DNA of 64,000 nt from Variovorax sp. WS11 (GTDB lineage: Bacteria > Pseudomonadota > Gammaproteobacteria > Burkholderiales > Burkholderiaceae_C): assembly GCF_010499245.1 (NCBI RefSeq), contig NZ_JAAGOW010000001.1, forward strand, positions 1 through 64,000, written 5' to 3'. Within the stretch, counting starts at the first letter, position 1. Every line of letters begins with the position of its first letter. The position numbers and the translations under genes were made by a program. Under the pieces are notes generated by a model that made no database searches, had not been told where the DNA came from, and saw nothing but the letters and a program-made list of their open reading frames with translations. Of the stretch, positions 44,751-55,118 are shown one piece after another.

Positions 44751-45197
44751 CTATTCCTTCTCTCCTTGCGCTTTTCGTGAAACCGGCCCCAGGGTGTCGA
44801 CCCGCGTCGCAACAAGCCGGCACGCAGCAACCAAGTCAGTGACGATGCGCTCGTCGACGTTCAGATCGCCCTCGTACTCGCCGAGATTGCGAATGTCGTG
44901 ACACTTCGACAGGACGCGCCAGACTTCGGGGCCGAGTCCGAGGGTGTGCGGCAGCAGCTGGAACACGATGTATCGATTGGTGGAGCGATAGCCGCTCCAC
45001 CGGAGCGCCGCCAGGCACAACGCACGCGCGGCGTTATAGGCCAGATCGAAGCGGCTCTCCAATGAGAGAGAGACATTGAGCGCGTCCTGCAATCTGGCGC
45101 GTCCCGAGCGCTTGAGGCCGGCAAATTCCTTGGCGTCGGGCGGCTCTGCCTTCAAAGGCTTGCCCGGGCCACTCAGGTTCTCAAACGGCGAGGTCAC
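44751..45197 (-). CDS. HEPN-like helical protein, partner of the nucleotidyltransferase
   Basis: 148 residues, mainly helical. The segment CHDIRNLGEYEGDLNVDERIV looks like the conserved RN-containing motif of HEPN-type proteins, but with Tyr where many HEPN RNases have His (R-N-x3-Y). Its start overlaps the end of the nucleotidyltransferase gene by 17 bases, the arrangement of MNT-HEPN toxin-antitoxin pairs. Whether it is an RNase, or the tyrosine is a target of the transferase, cannot be read from sequence. Confidence 0.6.
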   Translation of the reverse strand: MTSPFENLSGPGKPLKAEPPDAKEFAGLKRSGRARLQDALNVSLSLESRFDLAYNAARALCLAALRWSGYRSTNRYIVFQLLPHTLGLGPEVWRVLSKCHDIRNLGEYEGDLNVDERIVTDLVAACRLVATRVDTLGPVSRKAQGEKE

Positions 45198-45807
45198 TGT
45201 CGCCCCCGATGATCCAGATCTTGGGCTGTTCGAGCACCCGGGTCAGGAACGAGTCTTTCGCGTTCATGCGTTTCGCGAGTTCCCTGCGCGTGAGGATCGT
45301 CGGGTTCACGACACGGCCGAGCTTGTCGCTCGCCGCTTCCAACGCGGTGAAAATGTCCCCGTAGCTCACTTCATCACTGATCAGCATGAGGTCGATGTCG
45401 CTGCGGGCCGTGTCGGCTTTCTTGGCGACTGAACCATAGACGAATGCGGCGACGATCCGCCCTACCAAAGGCGCCAATGCTTCCCGCAGCGGCTCAGCCA
45501 GCCCGACGGTCTTCTGCACGATCCCGCACAGCTCCTCGAAGAGGGGCGAGTCGGCGTTGGCCTGATAGTGCTTCTGATTGCCGACCGCTGTCACGTTGAC
45601 CAACCCGCTCTGTGCCAGACTGGCCAGTTCACGCTGAATTGCGCCCGATCCGCTCCCGGTCAACCCGATCAACTCGTTGGCATAGAAGCTGCGCGAAGGT
45701 TGGCCGAACAGCAGTCCGAGAACCCGTTGCTTCGTGCCGGAAAAAAGCGCGTCCGCGAGGCTGCTGTGCTGAGGGGAACCCAAATGCCTTGTGCCCATAT
45801 TGGGCAT
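45181..45807 (-). CDS. Winged-helix regulator fused to a minimal nucleotidyltransferase
   Basis: About 208 residues. The N-terminal part (ALFSGTKQRVLGLLFGQPSR, YANELIGLTGSGSGAIQREL) is an ArsR-like winged helix. The C-terminal part has FVYGSVAKKADTARSDIDLM, the GSx-SDID catalytic core of minimal nucleotidyltransferases. The start is unclear: in-frame ATGs at 45849, 45828, 45807 and 45798 all lie inside the palindrome array, and a TTG is at 45786. If the array is the operator, translation probably starts at 45807 or later. Confidence 0.72.
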   Translation of the reverse strand: MPNMGTRHLGSPQHSSLADALFSGTKQRVLGLLFGQPSRSFYANELIGLTGSGSGAIQRELASLAQSGLVNVTAVGNQKHYQANADSPLFEELCGIVQKTVGLAEPLREALAPLVGRIVAAFVYGSVAKKADTARSDIDLMLISDEVSYGDIFTALEAASDKLGRVVNPTILTRRELAKRMNAKDSFLTRVLEQPKIWIIGGDSDLAV

Positions 45808-45848
45808 GACTATACCCAATTTGGGCATGACCGTGCCCATATTGGGCA
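45792..45848 (-). promoter_or_regulatory. Three palindromes at exact 21-bp spacing (probable operator array)
   Basis: The 15-mer TGCCCATATTGGGCA is present at 45792-45806 and 45834-45848, with a variant TACCCAATTTGGGCA at 45813-45827. Each has 6-bp arms around a 3-bp centre, and starts are exactly 21 bp apart, two helical turns. On the minus strand the variant creates TATAGT (45814-45809), close to a -10 box. The array overlaps the start region of the winged-helix/nucleotidyltransferase gene. Confidence 0.75.
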
Positions 45849-45872
45849 TGATCGCACTGCCTGCCAGCTGTC

Positions 45873-46514
45873 TCACCACCGCAGCAACCGGTGCCCAATG
45901 AGCGCCCCCGCCACCACCGGCAGCGTCATCCCGATCACATACCAGATCGCCAGGAACGGCGCCGCCAGTTCCTGGCAGTGCAAGGCATAAACGGCGGCCC
46001 CCGCCCCCGCTGACATTGCGCCCGCCGCAGCCCCGGCCAGCGCAGGCTGGGTCGGCGCGAGACTCTTGAGCGCCACCAGCGAAGCCACGAACACCGGCAC
46101 CGCGATCAGCGCGATGTTGAAGACGCAGGTCCGCCAGGTCTGCCCCCACACCATCGCCGCGCGCTCGTCGACCGGTGCCATCAGCCAAGTCACGAACCCC
46201 AGCGCCCACACCAGCAGCACCGGCACGGCCAGGCCGAGCCATGCTGCTCGCACGCGCACCCCGGGCCGCGCCAGGCGCTGCACGATCACGAAGCCGGCGA
46301 CGGCGATGCAGGCCGGGAACAGCAGCTTGACCCAGAACATCGGCCAGAACAGGGTCTGCACCAAGTCGCGCCGCACACCGTACTCGAGGGCCATCACGGC
46401 AATCGACAGCGGAAGGCCGACTGCAAGCGCGAACGCAAAGCGCCGCACGGCAGCATGCCGCGGCGCCGGCTCCGCGCGGGCCGCAAGCAAGGCCACGAGT
46501 TCGTGTGTTTTCAT
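45873..46514 (-). CDS. nrsF: NrsF/DUF1109 family anti-sigma factor
   Basis: 213 residues with about six transmembrane helices (for example [59 protein letters not shown]). It matches the DUF1109 family whose Caulobacter member NrsF holds the ECF sigma factor SigF at the membrane and releases it under metal or oxidative stress. Its ATG overlaps the sigma gene stop by four bases. Confidence 0.88.
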   Translation of the reverse strand: MKTHELVALLAARAEPAPRHAAVRRFAFALAVGLPLSIAVMALEYGVRRDLVQTLFWPMFWVKLLFPACIAVAGFVIVQRLARPGVRVRAAWLGLAVPVLLVWALGFVTWLMAPVDERAAMVWGQTWRTCVFNIALIAVPVFVASLVALKSLAPTQPALAGAAAGAMSAGAGAAVYALHCQELAAPFLAIWYVIGMTLPVVAGALIGHRLLRW

Positions 46515-47065
46515 GATGAGGACTTTCCGATCTTCAGTGCCAGCGCCTTGAGCCCCCGATGGATGCCCACCTTCACCGCCGACTCCGACATGCCGGTCAG
46601 GCGTGCCGTCTCGGCCACCGACAGGCCCTCGAGCTTGACGTGCACGATCGGCAATCGATGCCGGTCCGGCAAGGTGTCGAGCAGTCCGGCCAGATCGCGG
46701 CGCGCATCGCTGGCCTCGGTGGCCGAATCGGCGAACACGGCGAGCTCGTCATCGAGCGGATCGTGCAGCGCCTCGCGCCCGGCCTTGGACCGCAGCAGAT
46801 CGATCATCTTGTAGCGCGCGATCGCATGCACCCAGGCCGTCAACGGCTGGTCGCTCTGGTAGGTGTGGCGCTGGTTGTGCATGGCGAGCAGGCATTCCTG
46901 GACAAGGTCTTCCACTTCATCGGGCCAGCCGAACAGGCGCCTGGCCAGAAAGGCGCGCAGGTGTGCGCTGAGCTTCTGCAGGAAAGCCCGGTAGGCCGCG
47001 GCATCGCCGTCCAGGCCGCGCACGAACAACTCGTGCAGCACCGTCTCCGCATCGCTCTTTGCCAT
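46511..47065 (-). CDS. ECF sigma factor, SigF-like
   Basis: 184 residues from the ATG at 47065. Region 2 shows in [23 protein letters not shown] and [18 protein letters not shown]; region 4 in [42 protein letters not shown]. The upstream ATG at 47083 is rejected because it overlaps the -10 element of a SigF-type promoter, whereas 47065 has GGGAG just upstream. Paired with NrsF; it likely drives both its own operon and the buf genes. Confidence 0.9.
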   Translation of the reverse strand: MAKSDAETVLHELFVRGLDGDAAAYRAFLQKLSAHLRAFLARRLFGWPDEVEDLVQECLLAMHNQRHTYQSDQPLTAWVHAIARYKMIDLLRSKAGREALHDPLDDELAVFADSATEASDARRDLAGLLDTLPDRHRLPIVHVKLEGLSVAETARLTGMSESAVKVGIHRGLKALALKIGKSSS

Positions 47066-47082
47066 CGGGCTCCCATGGATCA

Positions 47083-47108
47083 TTCGTGCGCCGGCCCGCT
47101 CCGGTTAC
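47083..47108 (-). promoter_or_regulatory. SigF-type promoter of the sigma/anti-sigma operon
   Basis: On the minus strand GTAACC (47108-47103), 16 bases, then CGAA (47086-47083). This is an exact match to the GTAACC-N16-CGAA consensus known for Caulobacter SigF. Predicted transcription starts about ten bases before the ATG at 47065. Implies autoregulation. Confidence 0.8.
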
Positions 47109-47152
47109 GGCGACGGGCAAAAAAAGAAATCCGGCGGATTGTGCCGTGCGTT

Positions 47153-47178
47153 GTAACCCCGCCGCCGCGGACCGCGAA
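47153..47178 (+). promoter_or_regulatory. SigF-type promoter of bufA
   Basis: GTAACC (47153-47158), 16 bases, then CGAA (47175-47178), about 60 bases upstream of the bufA ATG. It is the same spacing as the divergent copy at 47083-47108. Confidence 0.82.
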
Positions 47179-47239
47179 GTAGAAGCGACCGTGCCAAATG
47201 CGCGGTTGCAAACTTCACTCAACCACTGGAGCACTATCC

Positions 47240-47530
47240 ATGATCACTCGTCCTCTCGCCATTACCGCCCTCGCCCTCGGCGCCCTCGCCGCCGGTTCCG
47301 CCATGGCCCAAGACACGAAGCCGATGGCCGACAAGATGGCCACGATGGAGAAATGCTATGGCGTCTCCATGGCCGGCAAGAACGACTGCGCCGCCGGCCC
47401 CGGCACCACCTGCGCCGGCACCTCGAAGGTGGACTACCAGGGCAACGCCTGGAAGAACGTGCCGGCCGGCACCTGCGCCGCGATCAAGACACCCAAGGGC
47501 ATGGGCTCGCTGACGCCGATCAAGTCCTGA
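47240..47530 (+). CDS. bufA: Bufferin-type DUF2282 peptide precursor
   Basis: 96 residues: a signal peptide (cleavage after AMAQ, about residue 24) followed by a small domain with four cysteines at residues 39, 50, 58 and 79 (KCYG, NDC, TTCAG, AGTCAAI). DUF2282 peptides are bufferins: their cysteines are modified by the MNIO enzyme BufB with BufC, and the exported product binds copper. Expression is predicted from the SigF-type promoter upstream. The precursor itself looks intact, unlike bufB. Confidence 0.9.
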   Translation: MITRPLAITALALGALAAGSAMAQDTKPMADKMATMEKCYGVSMAGKNDCAAGPGTTCAGTSKVDYQGNAWKNVPAGTCAAIKTPKGMGSLTPIKS

Positions 47531-47556
47531 TCGATCCCACAGGCCCCTGCGCCACC

Positions 47557-48387
47557 ATGCCCTCCCCGCCTCACCGCCGGCCTCGGCCTCAAGGCCGAGC
47601 ACTACGACGCTGCCGTGTCGGCGCGGGCCTGCGGCCTGTGGTTCGAAGTGCGACCGGAGAACTCATGGTGGCGGGCGGCTGCGCTCGGCTGGCTCGAGGC
47701 GGTGCGCGAGCAGCATCCCGTCTCGCTGCATATGCGTGTCGCTCTCGCTTGCGGGAGAGAGCGAGCCCGATGCCGCGCACCTGCGGCGGCTGGCAGCGCT
47801 CGCCGTGCGCATCCGGCCCGCGCTGATTTCCGAACATCTGGCGTGGTCGGCCTGGAACGGCCACTACTTTCCCGACCTGCTGCCCTTTGCCCGCACCACC
47901 GAGGCCCTGCACCGCATCGCGGCGAACATCGGCCGCGCGCAGGACGCGCTGGGCACGGCGATCGCGATCGAGAACCCCTCCCACTACCTGCGCTTCGACG
48001 GCCACGCCTGGGACGAGATCGATTTCCTCGCCGAGCTGGCGCGCCGCACCGGCTGCACGCTGCTGCTGGACATCAACAACGTCCATGTGTCGGCGCGCAA
48101 CCTGGGCTACTCGGCCGAGGCCTGGCTCGATCGCTTTCCGCAGGCGCTGGTGAGCGAGATCCATCTCGCCGGCCATTCGCAGGACCCGGCGCTGGGCGAG
48201 TCCCTGCTGATCGACTCGCACGATGCACCGGTCGCGCCGGAGGTCTGGGCGCTCTATCGCCGCTTCATCGAGCGCGCCGGCGCGCGGCCCACGCTGATCG
48301 AGCGCGATGGCAACGTGCCGGCCTTCGACGCGCTGATGCATGAGCGCAGCATGGCCGAAGCCACGCTGCGCGAGGGCACGCCAACAC
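47557..48387 (+). pseudogene. bufB: bufB (DUF692/MNIO maturase), frameshifted and interrupted
   Basis: Homology to DUF692 multinuclear non-heme iron oxidases runs through three frames. ATG 47557 opens frame 1; LTAGLGLKAEHYDAAVSARA is in a second frame; from 47736 VSLSLAGESEPDAAHL, SEHLAWS, ENPSHYLRF and LLLDINNVHVSARNLG are in a third. At least two +1/-2 shifts are needed, near 47570 and at 47731-47735. The 3' end is cut by a group II intron: joining base 48387 to 50341 restores five codons (PETLA) and a TGA overlapping the bufC ATG. As it stands the last frame runs into the intron to 48476. Confidence 0.8.
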
Positions 48388-50340
48388 GTCAGAGTAGGAA
48401 TGCCAGTCACCCAGCACCCCCTCCACAGATCCGTACGTGCGGAGCTACCGCATACGGCTCCTGCCTTGGGTCATGACGATCAGACGCTGGTTCGGGTACG
48501 GGTGGCAGATGTTCGGAACAGGCAGCCAATGCGCCATCAAGCGATACATGCGTCGCCAGGGCAGGTCGCGGCTCTGGCTGCGGCGGCACAGCGTGCGATG
48601 CCACAGCCCGACGACCTGATGGCGGAATGTCCTCAGCCGCGCGCCGTTGCACGGCACGCCGAAGTAGCGCGCATGCCCAGTCACCACCGCCCGCAGGTAC
48701 TGGCCCTGCTCCGGGATGGGTTGGTGCATGCGCCTTCTGAGTTCGAGCTTGATCACCTGCAGTTTGGCGCGCAGGCGTTTGGCACTGGTGAGTCGCAGGA
48801 CCATGAACTTGCCCTTCCTCGTCGTCCCGCAGCAATGCGTGAACCCCAGGAAGTCGAAGGTCTGCGGCTTGCCTTGTCCCTTGCGGCGTCGGTTCTCGCG
48901 GGCGAAGCCGCCGAACTCGATCAGCCGCGTCTTCTCGGGGTGCAGCTTCAGCCCGAACTGGCTCCAGCTGCTCGGCCACCGCGCGCTGGAAGCGCTCGGC
49001 ATCGTCGCGGAACTGGAACCCGGCAACCCAATCGTCGGCGTAGCGCACGACGATCACGTCGCCTCGGCATGGCGCCCCTCCACTGCTTGACCCACAGGTC
49101 GAACGCATAGTGCAGGTAGATGTTGGCCAGCAGCGGGCTGATGCTCCCACCCTGAACCGTACCCAACTCACTTTGCGTCAGCCTGCCGTCTTCCAGCACG
49201 CCCGCGTGCAGCCATTTCTTGATCAGCCGCACCACGCGCGCGTCAGCCACGCGGTGTTCGATGAACTTCACCAGCCAGTCCCTTTCGATCGTGTCGAAGA
49301 ACTTGGCTATGTCCGCATCGAGTATCCAGTTCACTCGTCTGCTGCCACATTCCACCGCCACGGCATCCAGCGCGTTGTGCGCGCTCTTGCCGGGCCTGAA
49401 GCCGTAGCTGAACCCGAGGAAGTCCTGCTCGTAGATGGCGTTCAACACTTCGACCGTGGCGCGCTGGACGAGCTTGTCCTCCAGCGCCGGCACGCCCAGC
49501 GGGCGCTTCGCTGCCGTCGGCCTTGTCGATGTACACCCTTCTTGACAGGCTGGGGCCGGTAGCCCCTCGGGCCAGCCGCTCGGACAGTTCCAGGAGGTTG
49601 CCCCCAGGTCCTGCCCGTACGTTCGTCGCCAGGTCTGGCCGTCCACCCCGGCGGCCGCATCGCGCTTGAGCGCAAGGTAGGCCGCCCGCAGGCGCTCGAC
49701 CGCGTAGATGTGATGCAGCAGTCCAGTGAACCTGCACCACGACGGCCCTTTGCCGTCTGTCGTATCGCCATCGAGCGCGGTTCCCATGTCATAGACCCGC
49801 ACCGATCTGCGGGACATGTGCGCCGCGATGGCATTGCCCTTGGCCTGCCGCCTTCCCTCCACCGCCTCCGCCGCCGCAGGAGCTCCCCGCAGCCTTGTTC
49901 GGCAGCTTCTTCGGTACTACGCAGCAGTCCGACTTCCCGCGCCCGTGGCTCATCGTCGTACGCCCTGGCTTCACGATGCGCTTCTGCAGCCAGCGCTTCC
50001 CAGCGCTGCGCAGAAGGACGCGGGATCTCCGTTCCCGTGCGAGGTGTTTCCGCGCGTGCGCGGGTCTCTGACCGCGCGGGGTCCGATGCCGCCTCGCCAA
50101 AGCGGCAGCATCGGTGTGGCCTTCGGCTTTCTCCGACAACCTCGGCACCCCGGACCACCCGCAACTCTCGCCGCGGGGCATGTATTACGCGGCTCGATAC
50201 CCGGCCCGCGCGTACCCCTGTCAACGCTTCGCCCACACCCTCACGAATGTGTACGCATGACTCGGGGCCGCCGTAGCTGGCTAAGCCTTCAACGTATGAC
50301 TCTTTCATTCACAACACCTCGCCGGTTTTGACCGGCGCAC
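48388..50340 (-). mobile_element. Group II intron, antisense to the buf operon
   Basis: The minus strand starts GTGCGCCGGTC at 50340, the expected 5' GUGYG. Near the 3' end it carries a domain V hairpin (GAGCCGTATGCGG - TAGC - TCCGCACGTACGG, about 48425-48460), then a domain VI-like stem ending CTACTCTGAC at 48388. A reverse transcriptase gene lies inside. Length is 1953 bases. The ends are fixed independently by the bufB/bufC junction, which closes into a perfect ATGA overlap when the element is removed. Because it is antisense, it cannot splice from buf mRNA. Confidence 0.85.
48445..49862 (-). pseudogene. Group II intron reverse transcriptase/maturase, multiply frameshifted
   Basis: RT blocks are present but in different frames. 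One frame has RRSVRVYDMGTALDGD, RDAAAGVDGQTWR, PLGVPALEDKLVQRATVEV, GFSYGFRPGKSAHNALDAV and QGGSISPLLANIYLHYAFDLW. A second has the catalytic VVRYADDWVAGFQFRDDAERF. A third has FGLKLHPEKTRLIEFGGFAR and the GIIM-like end. Additional shifts occur around RVYIDKADG (about 49510-49580). At least five indels would be needed, so no full-length protein can be made. Confidence 0.8.
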
Positions 50341-50353
50341 CGGAGACCCTGGC

Positions 50354-51121
50354 ATGAGCTTTCAGGACGCCTTCGCCCAGGCCCTCTTCGCGCCCGATGC
50401 GGCGACGGACCCGGCCGTGCGGCAGCTCGCGGCGCAGCCCGCCTTCGAGGTCTATCGCAACACGGTGATGAAGGGCTGCATCGACGCGCTCGAAGCCAAC
50501 TTCCCGGCCGTTGCGCGGCTGGTGGGCAGCGAATGGTTCCGCGCCGCCGCTGCGCTGCATGTGGCGGCCAGCCCGCCGCGCGATGGGCGGCTGCTCCACT
50601 ACGGCGAAGGCTTTGCCGATCTCCTGCAAGGCTTCGAGCCGGCCGCCGAGCTGCCCTACCTGCCCGATGTCGCACGGCTCGATGCGTTGTGGCGCGAGGC
50701 CCATGCGGCCGAAAACGCGCCGCTGCTCGACACGGCATGGCTGTCGCGCCAGGCGCCCGAGCGGCTCGCGGCGCTGGTGCTGCCTCCGCATCCGGCGACG
50801 CGCTGGGCCTGGTTCGACGCGCAGCCGATCTATAGCATCTGGGCGCGCAACCGTGGCGATCGCAGCGACGAAGAAGAGCTTGACTGGCACGGCGAAGGCG
50901 CACTTCTCACGCGCCCTGACGACGCCGTGACCTGGCGTCCCATCAGCCGCGCGGCCTGCGCCTTCCTGGATGCCTGCGCCAACGGCTTGCCGCTGGGCGA
51001 CGCCGCCGAGCAGGCCTTGGCCCTCGATGCCGATTGCGACCTCGCAGCGCTGCTCGAAGCCCTGCTGCGCGCCGGCGCCTTCGCCCACCCCACCGCTCCT
51101 TCCACCGAAAGCACCCCATGA
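50354..51121 (+). CDS. bufC: DUF2063 protein, bufferin maturation partner
   Basis: 255 residues. The N-terminal DUF2063 domain ([41 protein letters not shown]) is followed by a second helical region with YSIWARNR and [13 protein letters not shown]. BufC recruits the bufferin peptide to the MNIO enzyme. Its ATG was originally fused with the bufB stop (ATGA); the intron now separates them by nearly 2 kb, so translational coupling is lost. Confidence 0.88.
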   Translation: MSFQDAFAQALFAPDAATDPAVRQLAAQPAFEVYRNTVMKGCIDALEANFPAVARLVGSEWFRAAAALHVAASPPRDGRLLHYGEGFADLLQGFEPAAELPYLPDVARLDALWREAHAAENAPLLDTAWLSRQAPERLAALVLPPHPATRWAWFDAQPIYSIWARNRGDRSDEEELDWHGEGALLTRPDDAVTWRPISRAACAFLDACANGLPLGDAAEQALALDADCDLAALLEALLRAGAFAHPTAPSTESTP

Positions 51122-51603
51122 GCTCGAACACCGCCACCTCCGCTCCCCTCGCAGCCGATGGCGCGCATGGCCTTCGCGCACGTTGGAACCGGCTGGCCGG
51201 GCTGCTCACGCGCCTCGTCTCGCACGACCTGCTGGCGCTGGCCACGCGCGTGGGCGTCGCCGCGATCTTCTTTCTCTCGGGGCGCACCAAGGTCGAAGGT
51301 TTCCTCACGCTGACGCCGAGCGCCTACGAGCTGTTCCGCACCGAGTACAAGCTGCCGCTGCTGCCACCGGAGCTCGCGGCCCATCTCGCGGCCTACGCCG
51401 AGCACCTGTTCCCGGTGCTGCTGGTGCTGGGCCTCTTCACACGCCTGTCGGCCCTGGCGCTGCTGGGCATGACGCTGGTGATCCAGCTCTTCGTCTACCC
51501 CGACGCATGGCCCTCGCACCTGTCGTGGGCGGCGCTGCTGCTCTATCTCGTCGGACGCGGCGGGGGCACGCTTTCGCTCGACCGGGTGTTGCGCATCGCC
51601 TAA
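51118..51603 (+). CDS. bufD: DoxX-family membrane protein of the buf operon
   Basis: 161 residues with four predicted transmembrane helices ([64 protein letters not shown]). DoxX-type proteins often close buf operons; their role is not settled. ATGA overlap with bufC indicates co-translation. Confidence 0.85.
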   Translation: MSSNTATSAPLAADGAHGLRARWNRLAGLLTRLVSHDLLALATRVGVAAIFFLSGRTKVEGFLTLTPSAYELFRTEYKLPLLPPELAAHLAAYAEHLFPVLLVLGLFTRLSALALLGMTLVIQLFVYPDAWPSHLSWAALLLYLVGRGGGTLSLDRVLRIA

Positions 51604-51676
51604 TCGCCCACGGTGCGCGGCTTGCCAGCCGCAGAAGCCCTCGCTACATTGTGTTTTTGAGGGCCTGCAATGTCCG

Positions 51677-53007
<1,331 letters not shown>

Positions 53008-53011
<4 letters not shown>

Positions 53012-54417
53012 GCAAAGACAACTACGGGCTCGACCCCGACCGGCCCACTTCGAATGCGGCTGTTCGCCATGCCGACGCCGACGGCCATGTCGACCCCGCA
53101 CTCGAGTTCGTCGAAGACACCGCCCACCCCGCCGGCGCCGTGGCCTTTCTGCGCACCACGCGCGCGATCCGCATCCGCGCCGCCGCGCTGCTGGCGCATG
53201 CGCGGCGCGGCGAATCGGAGTGGTTCACCATCGGCGACGAGGCGGCGCTCGAGGAGACCGCGCGCGCCGTGGCGGGGGTGACGCACGAACGCTATCCCTC
53301 CGGCCCCATCCCCTTTCACAGCCGCTGGCGCCACTTCGAGGCTGGCGACGTGAACCGGATGGAAGAGCTCGACCGCCTGCTAGGCCATCTGAACCCGACG
53401 GAGCGCGCCCGCGCCCATATCGACCTGGTGCTGGTGAGCGTGCTGCTCGATGCCGGCGCCGGCCCCTACTGGCACTACACCGAGCCTGCCACCGGCAAGC
53501 GCTTCACGCGCTCCGAAGGGCTGGGTGTCGCGAGCTTCCATGCCTTCACCGGCGGCCTGTTCTCCTCCGACCCCGATCGCCCGCTGCAGGCCGATGCCGC
53601 AGGGCTGCGCGGCCTGGTGACCGACCGGCTGGGCGATGCCTTCCAGGTCAGCGACATGAACCAGCTGGTGGGGCTCTCCGGCCGCGCCACCCTGCTGCGC
53701 CGCCTGGGCGAGGCCATGAGCGAGCAGCCCGAGACCTTCGGCGACGACGGCCGCCCGGGCGGCATCTTCAACGCGCTGGTCAGCCCCCTCGGCCCCACCG
53801 CGCCGCCGACGGCCGAAGTCACCGCACACGACATCCTTTCGCTGCTGCTCGAATCGCTGTCGGGCATCTGGCCCGCCGCCAACTTCATCGACAGCCTCGC
53901 GGCCGACGGCAGCGACGCAGCGGGCGGCATCCCCTCGGGCGATCCCGCGCTGGCGCTAGGCGACTGCTGGCGCCACCGCGCCGTGCGCGGGCCCGGGCTG
54001 ACCAACGGCTGGATGCCCTTCCACAAGCTCTCACAGTGGCTCACCTACTCGCTGATCGAGCCCTTCGAATGGGCAGGCGTCAGGGTGCGCCACCTGGAGG
54101 CGCTCACCGCCCTGCCGGAGTACCGCAACGGCGGGCTGCTGCTCGACAGCGGCGTGATAGTGCCGCGGGACCCAGCCCTGCTGGAGCGCACCTGGAAGAC
54201 CGGCGACGAGTTCATCGTCGAATGGCGCGCGCTGACCATCGCACTGCTCGACGAGCTGGCGCCGCGCGTGCGCAAGGCGCTCGGCCGCAGCGAGGAAGAG
54301 CTGCCGCTGGCTCGCGTGCTGGAGGGCGGCACCTGGGCCGCGGGCCGCGTGCTGGCACAGCGCTTGCGTGGCGGCACACCGCCTCTGCGCATCGAAAGCG
54401 ACGGCACGGTCTTCTAG
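53008..54417 (+). CDS. Urc4/DUF1688 family protein
   Basis: 469 residues matching the URC4/Urg3 family: [96 protein letters not shown]. In yeast Urc4 is required for uracil degradation, but its reaction is not defined. ATGA overlap with the urc1-like gene shows tight coupling. Confidence 0.88.
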
Positions 54418-54455
54418 ACTCCCTCCTTTCGAAAAACGCCAGGAAGCCCTTTCTC

Positions 54456-55085
<630 letters not shown>

Positions 55086-55118
55086 ACAAACAAGCTTCCA
55101 TCAACGAGGAGAGAGTTC

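Noticed and set aside
47066..47083. ATG at 47083 as start of the ECF sigma factor
   Set aside because: It overlaps the -10 CGAA of the SigF-type promoter, so it would lie upstream of the transcript start.
47736..47765. REP-like palindrome CTCTCGCTTGCGGGAGAG inside bufB
   Set aside because: It encodes the conserved SLSLAGES motif of DUF692 proteins and lacks the TTGGGGTGAGGG flank of the true elements at 56142.
49442..50308. Minus-strand open frame beginning MKESYVEGLASYGGPESC inside the intron
   Set aside because: It lies in the 5' RNA domain of the group II intron; the translation is a by-product of ribozyme sequence and not a gene.
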